Counted from the stretch's first letter, positions 20,403 to 30,903 are shown. The stretch is DNA of 64,000 nt from Symbiodinium natans (GCA_905221605.1 CAJNDS010002490.1:21001-85000); one strand, 5' to 3'. Notes: generated by a model not told the origin, from the sequence alone. A program made the numbers and translations.

Positions 20403-20494
20403 AGGGAAGGGTTGAGAATTGGCTGCACGCTTTTTCAAAGGCTAGGATGGGTCTGCACGGGCTTAGTGTTTTGAGAGATCCCCCGAACATGCTA

Positions 20495-20625
20495 GCGATA
20501 GCCAAGGGACTTCTGATATAAGTTGCAGCACGTCTAAGAAGCTTCTGGGCCCTCACCATTCTACTGATAACTAGGGCGGGCCCAAAAGCCCTGAACCATA
20601 AAACCCCTACGCCCGACAACTTCAA
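20495..20625 (-). CDS. Candidate exon, unknown protein
   Basis: The minus frame contains VISRMVRAQKLLRRAATYI and a short hydrophobic tail (LAIASMFGG). It is helical and basic. It may belong with the frame at 20698-20893. Confidence 0.3.
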
Positions 20626-20697
20626 CCTCAACCCATCAGCTCGAGTCTTTGGGCGGCCTCAGCAAACTGCAAAAAAAGAATGTTCTTGGAGCCTTAG

Positions 20698-20893
20698 CTA
20701 GAACTTCTTAAGAATGAAACCAGTGATTTTGGATCCAAAGTCTAAACGACCCAGACCATAGACCGGTACCCTACCAGCAGCATGCAACGCAAGCACCACC
20801 CGAGAACGCAGAGCCACGCCTCGCCGCTCAAGCTGGCCCCGGTTCCTGTCCACGAGCAGAGGCCCACAGATACGCGTGCCGTAAACCCCCAAA
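20698..20893 (-). CDS. Candidate exon, unknown protein
   Basis: The minus frame of about 65 residues contains GTRICGPLLVDRNRGQLERR and VVLALHAAGRVPVYGLG. The plus strand has an early stop. Composition is protein-like but no family is recognised. No clear donor or acceptor was found. Confidence 0.4.
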
Positions 20894-21757
20894 GCCAAAC
20901 CCTAAACACTAAACCCTAAACCCTAAACTATAAGCCCTAAGCGCTAAACCCTAAATCCAGTAAGGGGCCCTCCGCTCTAATCATCCTTACCCCCCAAAAG
21001 CCCACGGGCGTCCGTCCTCACAAGCCAAAGGCAGAACCCTAGACCCCTAAGCCCGGTACTGTATACCCCAAAACTACAAAGTAGGGGTTTAGGGTTTAGG
21101 GGGTTAGGGTTTAGGGCTACCGCAACCCTATACATGAATAGGCTTATAAGGGCTAAGTCTTACTTGCTACTTAGGTTCCGTACTTTAGGTTTCTAAGCAT
21201 GACCCAATAGTGAGGGTACAATTTGGGGTTCTACTTTTGGATCCGTCCAAGGGGTCTGGAAAGACAGTGAACACAAGTCTAGTCGGGGGCATTGGCCCAA
21301 GAACGCCTCGAGAAGCCCTTAGCCCTAAGCCCTAAGCCCTAAGCCCTTCGCCCTAAGCCCCAAACCGAGACCCAAACCCCAAACCCCAAACCCCAAACCC
21401 CAAACCCTGAACCCTGAACCCTGAACCCTAAACCCTAAACCCTAAACGCACACTTGCCTGCACCAAAGACCACGCCAGGCTGCAACATCGGCACCGAGGG
21501 TGCCTATAATGGCTGCTTACAGTAGGGTGTCACAGGGGTTTTAGGATCGAAGGGCCCAAAACCCTAAACCCGAAACCCGAAACCCTAAAACCCTAAACCC
21601 TCAAGACCTAAACTCTTGAGCCCCTAAACCGTACACCCTTTAACCCGAAACCCTTTTGCTTCCAGAGCTTTTGGTCCAAAATTGAACCAGGAATCCAGAA
21701 GCTTCGGATTCATTCTTGGGTTTAGGGTTCCGGCGCGTAAGGGTTTACCCTACACCC

Positions 21758-21870
21758 TGCACATGTATTGGCCCCCCTAATTAGGTATGAATAGGGCCAC
21801 AAGCGCCCCTTTTTTGGGTATTGCAATTCCCTCAACTAAAGCAAACAAAGTACGGGGGCCCCTCCTTGCA
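21758..21870. repeat. MITE family A copy
   Basis: CACATGTATTGGCCCCCC to ACGGGGGCCCCTCCTTG, with internal GAATTCCCTCAACTAAAG-type blocks. Confidence 0.65.
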
Positions 21871-22517
21871 CCCTTAACCCGAAATCCCAAACCCTAAGCC
21901 CTCAACCCGAAACCCTGAACCTTCAACCCTAAACCCTTTTCGTGTCCGAGCCCGGCAAGTAGTTCGTTTCTGCGCAATGCGGGTGCTTCACTCAAGGTCT
22001 TTAAGCTATGGATGAGCCTGTTTCGGGTTTAGGGTTTAGGGTTTCGGGTTTCGGGTTTATGGTTTAGGCTTCAGGATTTGTGGTTGCTTCCAGGGCCGGC
22101 AAATCGAGACGCAGAGGATGCAGAAGGGCTGCAAGCTTGACCTAAATGTTTTTGGATAAGGACAACTCAGGTTCAAAGCCTCTAACCCTAAACCCTAAAC
22201 CCTGAACCCTAAACCTACCGACAGCACCACGAAAACATGAACCCCAATCCACCCCGTCCAAGTACCACTACATAATGAGTGCATGTTTTTGGGGAAGTAC
22301 TTACCCAAACCCAGTAACGGCCCTGAGCTTCAACCCCAATCCAAATCCCCGACACACCAAACCAAACGGCCCTAAAGCCTGAACCCCAAACCGAAGGTTC
22401 AAAGGGTCTAGGGCTATGGGGTTTAGGGTTTAGGGCCATCGGGTTTAGGGTTTAGGGCTATGGGGTTTAGGGCTTAGGGTTTAGGGTTTAGGGTTTAGGG
22501 TTTAGGGCTACAGGGTT

Positions 22518-22592
22518 TAGGGCCTCAAGGATGGGCACGGCGGCGCCCTGCTCCTCGCGCTGCAGGCGCTGGCGGTGGCCCTGAAAGAAGGC
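22518..22592 (-). CDS. Candidate exon, unknown protein
   Basis: After a CCAGAG acceptor the minus frame reads AFFQGHRQRLQREEQGAAVP, a charged amphipathic helix, and then meets telomeric DNA. The plus strand is open too (LLLALQALAVALKEG), so the strand call is tentative. Confidence 0.4.
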
Positions 22593-22919
22593 CTCTCTGG
22601 ATTCTCAGAGCACAGTCCTAGAGCCCAAAACCCTAAACCCTAAACTCTAAACCCTGAACCCTATAGCCCTAAACCCTAAACCCTAAACCCGGAACCCGAA
22701 ACCGTAACCCTAAAACCCTTACCACCCCAAACCCAGAAACCCTAAACCCGAAACGCCACATTGCTCTCAAGTTTCCAGGGGCCGTAAGCTCTGAAACAGC
22801 CCCGGACCCTTTTTTGGGAGAGTTAAGAGCGCGGGCCCCCCCAAATGAACGGTTTAGGATGTATAGGAGTTTGGGTTCAGGGTTTAGGGTTTCGGGCAAG
22901 TGGCTACTTTCTGCCATAT

Positions 22920-22975
22920 AGTATTATATATATACCTACATACATATATATATATATATATGTAACATACATACA
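22920..22975. repeat. TA/TACA microsatellite
   Basis: TATATATACC TACATACATA TATATATA type dinucleotide stretch. Confidence 0.9.
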
Positions 22976-23099
22976 AAGAAGAGTACGGTTCAAGGTTCGG
23001 CCCATGCTTTTGATCCTTAGGGAACCCCTGTAGGGTGTAGGGGTTCGGGTCCAGGGCAAAAGGATATGAGAAGCAACCATCATACCCTGAACCCTAAAC

Positions 23100-23225
23100 C
23101 TGAAACCCCAAACCCTATAAACCTAAACCCTATAAACCCTAAACCCAATAAACCCTAAACCCTATAAACCCTATAAATCCTATAAACCCTGTAAACGCTA
23201 TAAACCTAAACCCTAGAAACCTAAA
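23100..23225 (-). repeat. Variant telomeric block CCCTATAAA
   Basis: About eleven units of AAACCCTATAAACCTA type. Translation gives a Gly-Phe-Ile-Gly repeat, which is an artefact. Confidence 0.75.
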
Positions 23226-23279
23226 CCCTATGATCCCTAAACGCCGGATGGCAAAACTGCACGGAAGCATCATTCCAGG

Positions 23280-23410
23280 CAGGCAGCATGTTTCTGGTTG
23301 AGGGTTAGTTGGGCACAGTGTCTTGTTGGCAAACAAGCAAAGCAAAAGCGCACGTCCCATTTTCACACCGAAATGGGCAAATATCAATTGCGATGATGCC
23401 TTTGCCATTG
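23280..23410 (-). CDS. Candidate exon, unknown protein
   Basis: The minus frame contains IAIDICPFRCENGTCAFALL with three cysteines. All three minus frames are partly open. Low support. Confidence 0.25.
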
Positions 23411-23534
23411 CGATGCAATGTTTTCTTTTTGTTTGTGGGGGTTTCCCAAATTAGCGGCACCTTATTAGGGGTTTTTATTATAGGGGAATTTTAGTGTTTA
23501 CCTATATTTGGGGTCCCTTGTGGCCCTGAACAGG

Positions 23535-23660
23535 CTTGCTTGCTTGTAGCTTGTGATCCCAAAGCGCAGCCCCCAGCCGGAAAGGGCGTGCCTCTGCCAC
23601 AGGCAGCTGCAGTTGCTTTGGCAGCCGATCGCCTGTGCCTTTCAATTCTCTCAGCCTAAA
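23535..23660 (-). CDS. Candidate exon, strand ambiguous
   Basis: The minus frame reads GDRLPKQLQLPVAEARPFRL and continues to WDHKLQASKPVQG. A plus frame (CLLVACDPKAQPPAGKG) is equally open. The sequence is GC-rich and non-repetitive, so one strand is probably coding. Confidence 0.35.
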
Positions 23661-24863
23661 CCAGACACCCTGAGCCCATAAGCCCCTCCCTAAAGCCCAA
23701 CCCCGAAAACTTAACCCCAAGAACCTAAAAACCGATGCGTCTTCCCAAAATAGGGGTACCCTCAATATGGCCCCTAAACGCTCTCATCCCCATTCAAGGA
23801 AGCCCCCAAAGGGTAGCCCCATTTTCGGATAGCCCCATTTTCGGAAACCCCTGTTTATGCGGTTCAAGGATTTCAGGGGTTTAGTGCGTTGGGAAGCTTG
23901 TGTGAAGTACGAGCAACGTATACCTACTGAATGTCTGTGCATCGGGGGCCGTTGGTGGCTTTGCTTGGAAAGCCCAAACCCTAAACCCTAAACCCTAATC
24001 CCTGGCCTCTCAGAGGGTCCCCTCCTTTGGAAGCCTCTAAGAGTCTTTGGCAAACCTGTCCAGCTTCGGGTTTCGGGTTTCGGGTTGAGGACCGCCATGG
24101 GAGCCCTGCAAGCCTCTGGAAGTCCCTTTTCAAGCCCTGGCTTTTCGGAGACCTTCTTCTCCCCCCAACCCTAAACCCTAGACCTTAAACCCTAACCTCT
24201 AACCCCTAAACCCTGAACCCTAACCTTCCCCCGCCCCCCCCCGCTGGCTGACCTAAACTCTAAGCCCCCCCCCCACCCCCCCAGCCTTCCGCCTTCAGGG
24301 GTTTTGGCTTGAGGGTCTGCGGTTCACAGCTCAGTGTAAAGGGTTCAGGATTCGGGGTTGAAGGTTAGAGCTTCTGAGGGATAAGTGGGCTGAGCAAGAG
24401 CAAGAACAAGAACACTCATGAACTCTGAAACCGAAACCCAAAACATCCGGATGCTAAAAGAGGCTTTAGGGTTTTGGGGTTCAGGGTTTGGGGAAACCCT
24501 CAGCCCTGACTAGCCGTCTCTAGTCCCTAAAACCCTACCTAGGTCAAGGAAAACCATAGGAACATACGGACCCTGGTGGGTATCTTCCCAATATGCTCCT
24601 ATCTTCTTGGGGTTCCCTGTTTAGGCGTTCCCATTAAAGTCCCTTTATCGGTTGAATCCAGGCGCCCATCCACGTCACTTCGCAAATTCGGGGGCCCAAC
24701 GTGTCGCACCTGGGCTGGCCATTGGGGGGTATCGGGGCCCGAGCGGGCGGTTGAGGGTTTCGGGTTTGTGGGTTTGTGGGGTTGTGGGGTTTGGGGTTTG
24801 GGGGGCTCGGTGCTTGGAAACTGAAGTGTTGGGGGTACAAGGGGGCTTTATGGTCTAGGGTGT

Positions 24864-24983
24864 GCACAAGGGGGGGCCCCCTTACTATACTAACTATGGT
24901 TAGGGGACTTATAGCCTAATTTAGGATCCTTATAACCTAATACTTAAAACTCTACTTATAACTAGGGGGGCCCCTCCTTGTAG
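24864..24983. repeat. MITE family A copy
   Basis: Both GGGGGCCCC ends are intact and the internal TTAGGGGACTTATAGCCTAA block matches the family. Confidence 0.75.
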
Positions 24984-25639
24984 GGGGCTTCGATGGGATG
25001 CTCAAGGTTTAGGCTTTGAGGGCTCCTTAGAACTCCTGAGGGCCCCTAAAGGTATACAGGGCTCTCTGGGGCTTGTAGGCGGGGCTTCTAGGGCTTACAG
25101 GAGGTTTTTGACTTTGAGGGCTCTTATAGGGTTTAGGGTTTAGGGTTTAGGGTTTAGGGTTTTGGTTGAGGAACAAGTCCAACTCTATGCATCGACGCGG
25201 ATGGGCCTAAACCCTAAACCCCCGCATGCTAGGCGCAGGATCTCTCTACGAATTCACATGACAGGGTCAAACCAAAAGTTCCAAATAAAAAGCCTAAATC
25301 CTGAGCCCTAAAACCTAAACCCTAAACCCTAAACCCCAAACCCTGCCCAAAGATGAGTTGGGTTCCTACTGGGCATCCTAAGGTCCTAGGGTTCCAGACC
25401 CCAAGACCACGAATGAAAGGTCCTTCTTTTTGGACCTCATGTCGCGGGTTTAGGGTTTAGGGTTTAGGGTTTAGGATTTAGGGTTTAGGGTTACCCACTA
25501 AAACAAACTAAAAGTCGGGGTCTAGCCCAGCCCTAAACCCTGAACCCCTGAACCCTAAACCCTGAACCCTAAAGACCCTCAAGTGGCTTTCTGCCACGTC
25601 AGGTCTGCTACTTGGCGGCTCATGGGTAGTTCTGGGTAG

Positions 25640-25895
25640 ATTTATGGACACCTAAACTTAGGAAGCAACAGGAGTCTTAGCTGATCCCCACGTCTACCCT
25701 CCATCTGATTGCACTGGAATCTACCCCCCAGCAACCCGTTCAAATTCAACAGGCCCCTATATTTAGATTCGAAAATATACAGCACAAGCATTTTTAGCAT
25801 GCATGGCAGATTCTGGAGCTTTGCCCCATGGTCGTGAAACAGTTTCCTGGCTTGGGTGTGAGGTTCGGAGCACTTGGGCGTAGGTGCTCAGGTTT
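25640..25895 (-). CDS. Candidate exon of about 80 residues, unknown protein
   Basis: A continuous minus frame reads ARKLFHDHGAKLQNLPCML, then a hydrophobic KMLVLYIFES, then a Leu/Arg-rich part ending in a stop. Composition is protein-like but AT-richer than other exons. No family recognised. Confidence 0.35.
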
Positions 25896-26104
25896 TGCTA
25901 GGCTTTCTCGTGAGTCTAAACCCTAAACCCTAAACCCCAAACCCTAAACCCTAAATCCCAAAAAGGCTTTAGGGTTCACGGTATAAGACCTGAACCCTAC
26001 TTGATGGTCTTCGGGCCCCGGCAAACCTAACCTTACACCCCTTCTGCCCTACCGATTGGCCAACACAAAGGAGGCCCAAATCCGAAACCCTAAACGGAAG
26101 CGAC

Positions 26105-26176
26105 TGGGGTTTAGAATGACATATATATATACACATACATATACACATACACATACATATATATATATATATATGT
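26105..26176. repeat. ATAC/TA microsatellite
   Basis: ACATATATATATACACATACAT followed by TA repeats. Confidence 0.9.
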
Positions 26177-26382
26177 ACCCGAAAAGAATCTGGCGGCTTG
26201 AGTGAGCTTCTAGTTTAGGGGCTTGGGCGTTAAATTTTATGCGTTGGCATTCAACATTCCCCAAGTCCCGCAGCCCTGTGACCCTAAACCCTAAACCCTA
26301 AACCCTAAGCCCTAAGCCCTAAGCCCTAAACCCTTAACCCTAAACCCTGGCTAAGGGTTAGGGCCTTAGAGTTGGGACGTCG

Positions 26383-26456
26383 TACCTCACTTGCCAGCGC
26401 GTTTCAAGATGGCACTATCCAGCGGCATGGCGTAGAAGCTGCACTCCTTGAGCAGC
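26383..26456 (-). CDS. Probable terminal exon of the 26-29 kb gene
   Basis: The minus frame reads LLKECSFYAMPLDSAILKRA then Gly-Lys and TGA. On the plus strand the corresponding frame has an early stop. It lies downstream of, and on the same strand as, the exon at 26803-26925, so it may be the 3' end. Confidence 0.45.
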
Positions 26457-26802
26457 TTAGGGTTTGGGGTTTAGGGTTTAGGGGTTTAGGGTTAGGGTTT
26501 TGGGCGTAGGGTTGCTTGCTCTCATGGGCTACTTACAGAGTGCTGGGTAGTTTCTTACATGAGGGTCCTATTTGGGGTGTCTGTTGTATTACGGCACCCT
26601 TACAATAAGGACCTCCCAGAAGGGTTTAGGGTTTAGGGTTTAGGGAACTAGTCCGGCTTATGCCCTAAGCCTGCCCAGATGAGGAAAGCACGCGGAGTTC
26701 CATCACGCAGCCTATACTTCCAGGGACCTATAGCAACTAGGTCAACAGAACCCTGAAGGACGCAAGTATGAAACATAAACCCTAAACCCCTGCTATCCGA
26801 TG

Positions 26803-26925
26803 GAGAAAGATGGCAGCGTCCTTCAGCACGCCGGACCTGCTGATGGTCTTTCTGTACTTGTCGAAGCCTCCAACCACCTGCTTCAGACTTCTTTCGTAGC
26901 GAAAACACACTATCTTGCATATCAA
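26803..26925 (-). CDS. Exon, unknown protein
   Basis: The minus frame reads FRYERSLKQVVGGFDKYRKT and SGVLKDAAIFLHRI, a strongly helical, charged segment. The exon lies between unique intron-like DNA on both sides. Part of the minus-strand series 26383-29423. Confidence 0.5.
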
Positions 26926-27083
26926 CGTTGATGATTAAATATTTCGTATTTTTCTACAAGTGTGTTCTTAGTTTTAGTATTGTTGTGTTTATGTGATTAG
27001 CTTCAAAATGATCGTTAGTGGTATGTATACGGCTGTTGTTGTTGGTTACTTTTCTTATGAGTACTAAATCCAAAACCCTAAAC

Positions 27084-27165
27084 CCTTGTGGAAGGCTTTG
27101 GAGGCAGTCCACTGATCCATCAACACCCTGACCGACCCCTTGAGCCATGGGGCTGGACCCTGCGC
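27084..27165 (-). CDS. Exon, unknown protein
   Basis: The minus frame reads WLAQGPAPWLKGSVRVLMDQ then WTASKAFHKG. Other minus frames contain stops or Gly/Ser runs. Fits between the exons at 26803 and 27292. Confidence 0.45.
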
Positions 27166-27205
27166 CAGCCACCCACATACCAAAAACAGAAGGATTATGG
27201 TTAGG

Positions 27206-27285
27206 GTTTAGGGTTCAGGGTTCAGGGTTCAGGGTTCAGGGTTCAGGGTTTAGGGTTTAGGGTTTAGGGTTTAGGGTTTAGGGAG
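27206..27285 (+). repeat. Telomeric tract with GGGTTCA block
   Basis: Five GGGTTCA units followed by TTTAGGG units, lying in the intron between two exons of the minus-strand gene. Confidence 0.85.
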
Positions 27286-27291
27286 GAGCTT

Positions 27292-27402
27292 CGCAAACAA
27301 AAGCGCCTGATCGTGGCCGTGGTCGCGGTAAATGGTGCCGCGTGCGGACCAAGCGCCACGCAGGACTGCCTGTACCGATCCATCCTCCTCGCTCGCCCAC
27401 TT
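27292..27402 (-). CDS. Exon, unknown protein
   Basis: After an ACTAAG acceptor the minus frame reads WASEEDGSVQAVLRGAWSAR, then GTIYRDHGHDQALLFAKLL. The 5' edge coincides with the end of a MITE B. It is among the best protein-like frames in this region. Confidence 0.5.
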
Positions 27403-27525
27403 AGTCACCAGTTGTAACTGTACTTATCACCCACTTATCAGCTCCTTAAGTGCCCTAATACGGTTATAAGTACGGTTGCTAGTACAGTTTTAATCAATTA
27501 GAAAGTACCATGATCCTCCAAGCAA
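27403..27525. repeat. MITE family B copy 3, left end eroded
   Basis: The right end TACCATGATCCTCCAAG is intact. The left end begins internally at ACTTAGTCACCAGTTGTAACTG, where the exon begins. Confidence 0.6.
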
Positions 27526-27710
27526 GAAGGAGGGTATAGGGTTGGGGTTTTAGGGTTTAGGCGTTAGGGTTTCAGGGTGTTGCGGTTTAGGGTTAGGTTT
27601 AGGGTTCATAACATTGTTGGGTTTATAAGGTTCAGGGTTCAGGGTTTAGGACCGTTTAAGATTACAAGGTCAATGGGTTTTGGGGTTTCAGATTGCGGGA
27701 AACATCCTCG

Positions 27711-27775
27711 CTGACTGTCGCGAACGCATCACCGAGGATGGCTTCGAAGGGCAGCTTGCTGTCCTGCAGTCGGCA
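27711..27775 (-). CDS. Micro-exon, unknown protein
   Basis: After an ACTGCAG acceptor the minus frame reads DSKLPFEAILGDAFATVSED. The other frames are broken or less protein-like. Confidence 0.45.
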
Positions 27776-27809
27776 TTAGATGGGGGGCAATGGCTTCAGC
27801 TGCCATAAA

Positions 27810-27955
27810 CTATAAACTCTAAACCCTAAACCCTAAACACTAAATCCTAAACCCAAACCCTAAACCCTAAACCCTAAACCCTAAACCCTAAACCCTAAAC
27901 CCTAAACCCTAAACCCTAAACCCTAAACCCTAAACCTTAAACCCTAAACCCTAAC
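27810..27955 (-). repeat. Interstitial telomeric tract
   Basis: About 19 CCCTAAA units in the intron between the exons at 27711 and 27959. Confidence 0.95.
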
Positions 27956-27958
27956 AAT

Positions 27959-28090
27959 TAAGAGTCTGGGTAAGCCAGACAATGCCGCAAAGCATCGGTG
28001 CGCCAGCCATCCGGATCGCTGAGCTGGTTGATCACCTTCTCTGGCCCCATTGCCTGAAGAGGATTTTGGAGAGCCCAGTAGATCATATTG
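27959..28090 (-). CDS. Exon, unknown protein
   Basis: The minus frame reads MIYWALQNPLQAMGPEKVIN and QLSDPDGWRTDALRHCLAYP, then a stop near the telomeric tract, so the true exon end is probably just before. Tracts lie on both sides (27810-27955 and 28099-28142). Confidence 0.5.
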
Positions 28091-28171
28091 CAAAAAGGGT
28101 TTAGGGTTTAGGGTTTAGGGTTTAGGGTTTAGGGTTTAGGGCAAGTTAGGGTTTCGGGTTTAGGTTTCAGG

Positions 28172-28231
28172 GGGTTACTTTATAAGCAAAGAAAGAGTCC
28201 AGGGTACCACTGGGCTACCAACAGGGGATTT
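28172..28231. repeat. MITE family D, right half
   Basis: GTTACTTTATAAGC...GTACCACTGGGCTACCAAC. A more diverged D-like element (GTAGCACACCAACCATGC...) lies at 28522-28612. Confidence 0.5.
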
Positions 28232-28832
28232 GGTGTCTTGAGGTTGAGGTTGGAGGCTTAGGGGTTTAGGTTTAGGGTTGGAGGTTTAGGTTTGGAGGCT
28301 TTGCGTTCAGGATTGGAGTCGTTCGGGTTACATTAGGGGGAACCCTACTTCGGGAAATGCCCATGTGGGGTTAGAGGCGAGGTGACGCTGATAAAGGGGC
28401 CTATCCCTCGCAAAGGTATGTTGGACAGATCACGAATTTGCAGGGGTAAGAAAGGGATCGTATTACCAATCATTTAGGGTCCTCTACTCACATCCGATTC
28501 CTTGTTCGAAAAACAACGTGGTAGCACACCAACCATGCTACGATAAGGGTACGCTTCTTAGGGTTGGTTACTTGAGAAGGGAACATTGATTCAAACAAGG
28601 GTACCAGTGTGCAACATGGCTCCATGGCTTCGGGTTGCACCAGAGCGATCAAGAAACCCGTGCTCAGAAGCAGCGAGATTCCACCCGAAACCCAAAACCC
28701 AAAACCCTAAACCCCAAACCCTAAACCCAAAAGTTCACAGTTAACCTGCACATGCACAAGCAGCACAAACCATGAAGAACCTAAATCCTAAACCCTAAGC
28801 CCCAAAACCCACAAGCTAACCTCCCCGAGCAG

Positions 28833-28925
28833 CATGGACCATGAAGAAGGCCCTGTCTGCCGACTCGAAGCCACTGGGCAAAGGCAGTTTCTCCGTGATT
28901 CTGGACAGGAGCGGCCCTGGGTTTA
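28833..28925 (-). CDS. Exon, unknown protein
   Basis: The minus frame reads GPLLSRITEKLPLPSGFESA and DRAFFMVHAARG. A partial copy of its 3' flank (AGCACAAACCATGAAGAA) occurs at 28755-28780, indicating a small local duplication. Confidence 0.5.
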
Positions 28926-29155
28926 GGGTTAGGGTTTAGGGTTTAGGGTTTAGGGTTTAGGGTTTAGGGTTTAGGGTTTAGGGTTTAGGGTTTAGGGTTT
29001 AGGGTTTAGGGTTTAGGGTTTAGGGTTTAGGGTTTAGGGTTTAGGGTTTAGGGTTTAGGGTTTAGGGTTAGGGTTTAGGTTTAGGGTTAGGGTTTAGGGT
29101 TTAGGGTTTAGGGTTTAGGGTTTAGGGTTAGGGTTTAGGGTTAGGGTTTAGGGTC
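28918..29155 (+). repeat. Telomeric tract with TTAGGG (6-mer) variants
   Basis: About 33 units, mostly TTTAGGG, with seven interspersed TTAGGG units at both ends. It directly abuts the exon at 28833-28925. Confidence 0.95.
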
Positions 29156-29324
29156 CGCCGACCCTGGCGGCGTGTTGGATGAAAAGGAGCTCAGGGGGGG
29201 GGGGGGGGGTAGGGGGGGGGTGGTTTAGGGTTTAGGTCCAAAGACCGCCCCCCCCCCCCCCCCTTAACCCAAAAAAAAAAAATGAAATGTCATGAACATA
29301 GATATCTTATGGTTCCACCTAGAT

Positions 29325-29423
29325 TCCCCTGGTGGGCTCTTCGATGGACTCCGGCAGAGCTTCAGAAAGAGAGCGCTTGAAGGCGATGTGGTAGGCAACC
29401 TGCTCGTCCTGACCCACCGATTC
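29325..29423 (-). CDS. Exon, unknown protein
   Basis: The minus frame reads VGQDEQVAYHIAFKRSLSEA and LPESIEEPTRG. A plus frame is also open (ILWFHLDSPGGLFDG), but the neighbouring exons are on minus. Confidence 0.45.
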
Positions 29424-29502
29424 TTAGGGTTTAGGGTCTAGGGTCTAGGGTCTAGGGTTTAGGGTTTAGGATTCTAGGGTTTCAATTAGGGTTTAGAGGA
29501 AT

Positions 29503-29553
29503 GAGGGCCCTACATATACTCTGTAGGGATTCTGTCGGGCCCTCATTCCCCCG
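29503..29553. repeat. Short hairpin element
   Basis: GGAATGAGGGCCCTACA and its complement TGTAGGG..GGGCCCTCATTCC face each other across about 12 bases. Confidence 0.7.
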
Positions 29554-29555
29554 TT

Positions 29556-29655
29556 CCCGACTGAGGACCAGCCAGCTGAATCTTGGTGCAGGGCGAGGCG
29601 ACATAGTATCAGATGATGGGTTGCTTGCCAGAGAACTTGAACTTGGCTGCACTCA
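29556..29655 (-). CDS. Doubtful exon
   Basis: The minus strand after CTGAG is open in one frame (CSQVQVLWQATHHLILCRLA). Another frame (AAKFKFSGKQPII) is protein-like but has TGA. The CTACCCTTCTGAG|TGCAGCCAAG junction recurs at 60535-60555, so part of this may be MITE M sequence. Confidence 0.25.
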
Positions 29656-29660
29656 GAAGG

Positions 29661-29925
29661 GTAGCTAAAGATTAAGTTTTTAGCTGCCATATTAAGAAAC
29701 CCAATAAACCCAAAAAAGGTAAGGATCTAAAGTTACAGTAAAGTACCACAAAGTGAAATTAAGGTTTTCCAGAACAAGGACCCAAAGAGCCCAATACCCC
29801 TTACTCAAGGAATATACCTTACATGTTGTAGGGATCCTTACTATGGTTTAAGGGTATGTTCCTTAATTGAGGGGTAATGGGCTCTCTGGGGAAGGCCAGA
29901 ATTTCATTACATATCCATGTTCTGG
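29661..29925. repeat. MITE family M copy 1, with nested palindrome
   Basis: GGGTAGCTAAAGATTAAG...AAACCCAATAAACCCAAAAAAGG is shared with 60553-60645. 29765-29895 is a separate palindrome (CCAAAGAGCCCAATACCCC and TGGGCTCTCTGG arms). Confidence 0.65.
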
Positions 29926-29975
29926 TAGGGATTGTCAGTCCCTCCCCCTAGCAGCAACCCCGGATGCTACATGAC

Positions 29976-30338
29976 CTTGTGTTTCTTCGCCGCTATCTCG
30001 TTGGCTGCCTTGACGTTTCGGCTTCTGCTGCTAGACACCGATGAGCTTTCATCTTCAGATTCTGAACCAGGCTCAGGGTCCCAGACCGGGTGCTGCAAAG
30101 ACCACAACACTGCATCCTGTGCATTCTTTGACAACCTCCAGAATGTTATTGCAAGGGTAACCACAGCTCTCATGCACAGCTGTCTTTTGCAAGCGGATGC
30201 ACAGCCTCGGGCCCGCATGGCCGATCTGATACGTTGCTTGTCTTTCCCATTGCGCTGGTAACAATCCTTCGAATCAGCATCATCTTGGCTGTGCATCATG
30301 AGCTGGTTGAAGGTCTTCGTGTAAGTCTGAAGTCCAGG
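29976..30338 (-). CDS. Large exon, unknown Ser-rich protein
   Basis: A 121-codon open minus frame from a GTGCAG acceptor to an AAG|GTCATG donor. Order: helical basic part (TKTFNQLMMHSQDDADSKD), an Arg/Cys-rich part (RIRSAMRARGCASACKRQ), a conserved-looking helix (VTLAITFWRLSKNAQDAVLW), then a Ser/Glu-rich tail (SESEDESSSVSSSRSR) and a Lys-rich end. The plus strand is also open for 110 codons, but splice signals and composition favour minus. No family is recognised. Tail composition suggests a phosphorylatable linker (inference). Confidence 0.6.
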
Positions 30339-30539
30339 CTGCACATTTGGGTTTAGGGCTTAGGGTTTAGGGTTTGGGGTCTGGGGTTTAGGGTCTAAAG
30401 GCCGACAGGATCCATGTACCCATGCAGTCGATACTTTAGACCCCAAGAGGACTACCTCGTGGCCACTGTTGGGAACCATAGGGTTTAGGGTTTAGGGCTT
30501 AGAGGACCGGAGCTCGCAAGGCTTGCGCACACTGAATTC

Positions 30540-30607
30540 TGGGGCTCTTCCCTTTGGTCCTGCTTCAGCAGCGCAAGGGCCGTCGTTGCAAAGCCGTAAA
30601 TACTCTC
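30540..30607 (-). CDS. Exon after a MITE D intron
   Basis: After the ACCAAG end of the family D element the minus frame reads ESIYGFATTALALLKQDQRE and continues to VCASLASSGPL. In phase with the exon at 30824-30903 if the intron is spliced GT-AG at the MITE ends (CG|GTAGCC...CCAAG). Confidence 0.5.
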
Positions 30608-30823
30608 CTTGGTAGCCCAGGAACCATATTCTAATAAAAATGTACACTTTTTGGGGCTGGGGGTTAGGGTTTAGGGTTTAGGGTTTAGGGTTTAGGGTTT
30701 AGGGTTTAGGGTTTAGGGTTTAGGGTTTAGGGTTTAGGGTTTAGGGTTTAGGGTTTAGGGTGGTTACTTTACAAGGGAACCTTGAACTCCGAAAAAGGGT
30801 CAAGGGCATCACTGGGCTACCGA
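30608..30823. repeat. MITE family D copy with telomeric tract inside
   Basis: TTGGTAGCCCAGGAACC to CACTGGGCTACCGAG. About 14 TTTAGGG units (30664-30762) interrupt it exactly where the family consensus has TTTTTTGGGTTGG, so the tract grew from the element's own GGGTT. Confidence 0.75.
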
Positions 30824-30903
30824 GTCGCACGTGTTTGCAGGTTGTTGGGCAAGGTCCTCTTGGACTTGGCCCAGGCAACCAAGGCCTTCGATCAAGGGAT
30901 TCA
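30824..30903 (-). CDS. Exon before a MITE D intron
   Basis: The minus frame reads LIEGLGCLGQVQEDLAQQPA then NTCDS at the MITE edge. A plus frame (LLGKVLLDLAQATKAFD) is also open, so the strand rests on the in-phase join to 30540-30607. Confidence 0.4.

Noticed and set aside
21230-21315. P-loop-like DPSKGSGKT on the plus strand
   Set aside because: The GxxxxGK[ST] spacing is not satisfied, and the minus strand is equally open.
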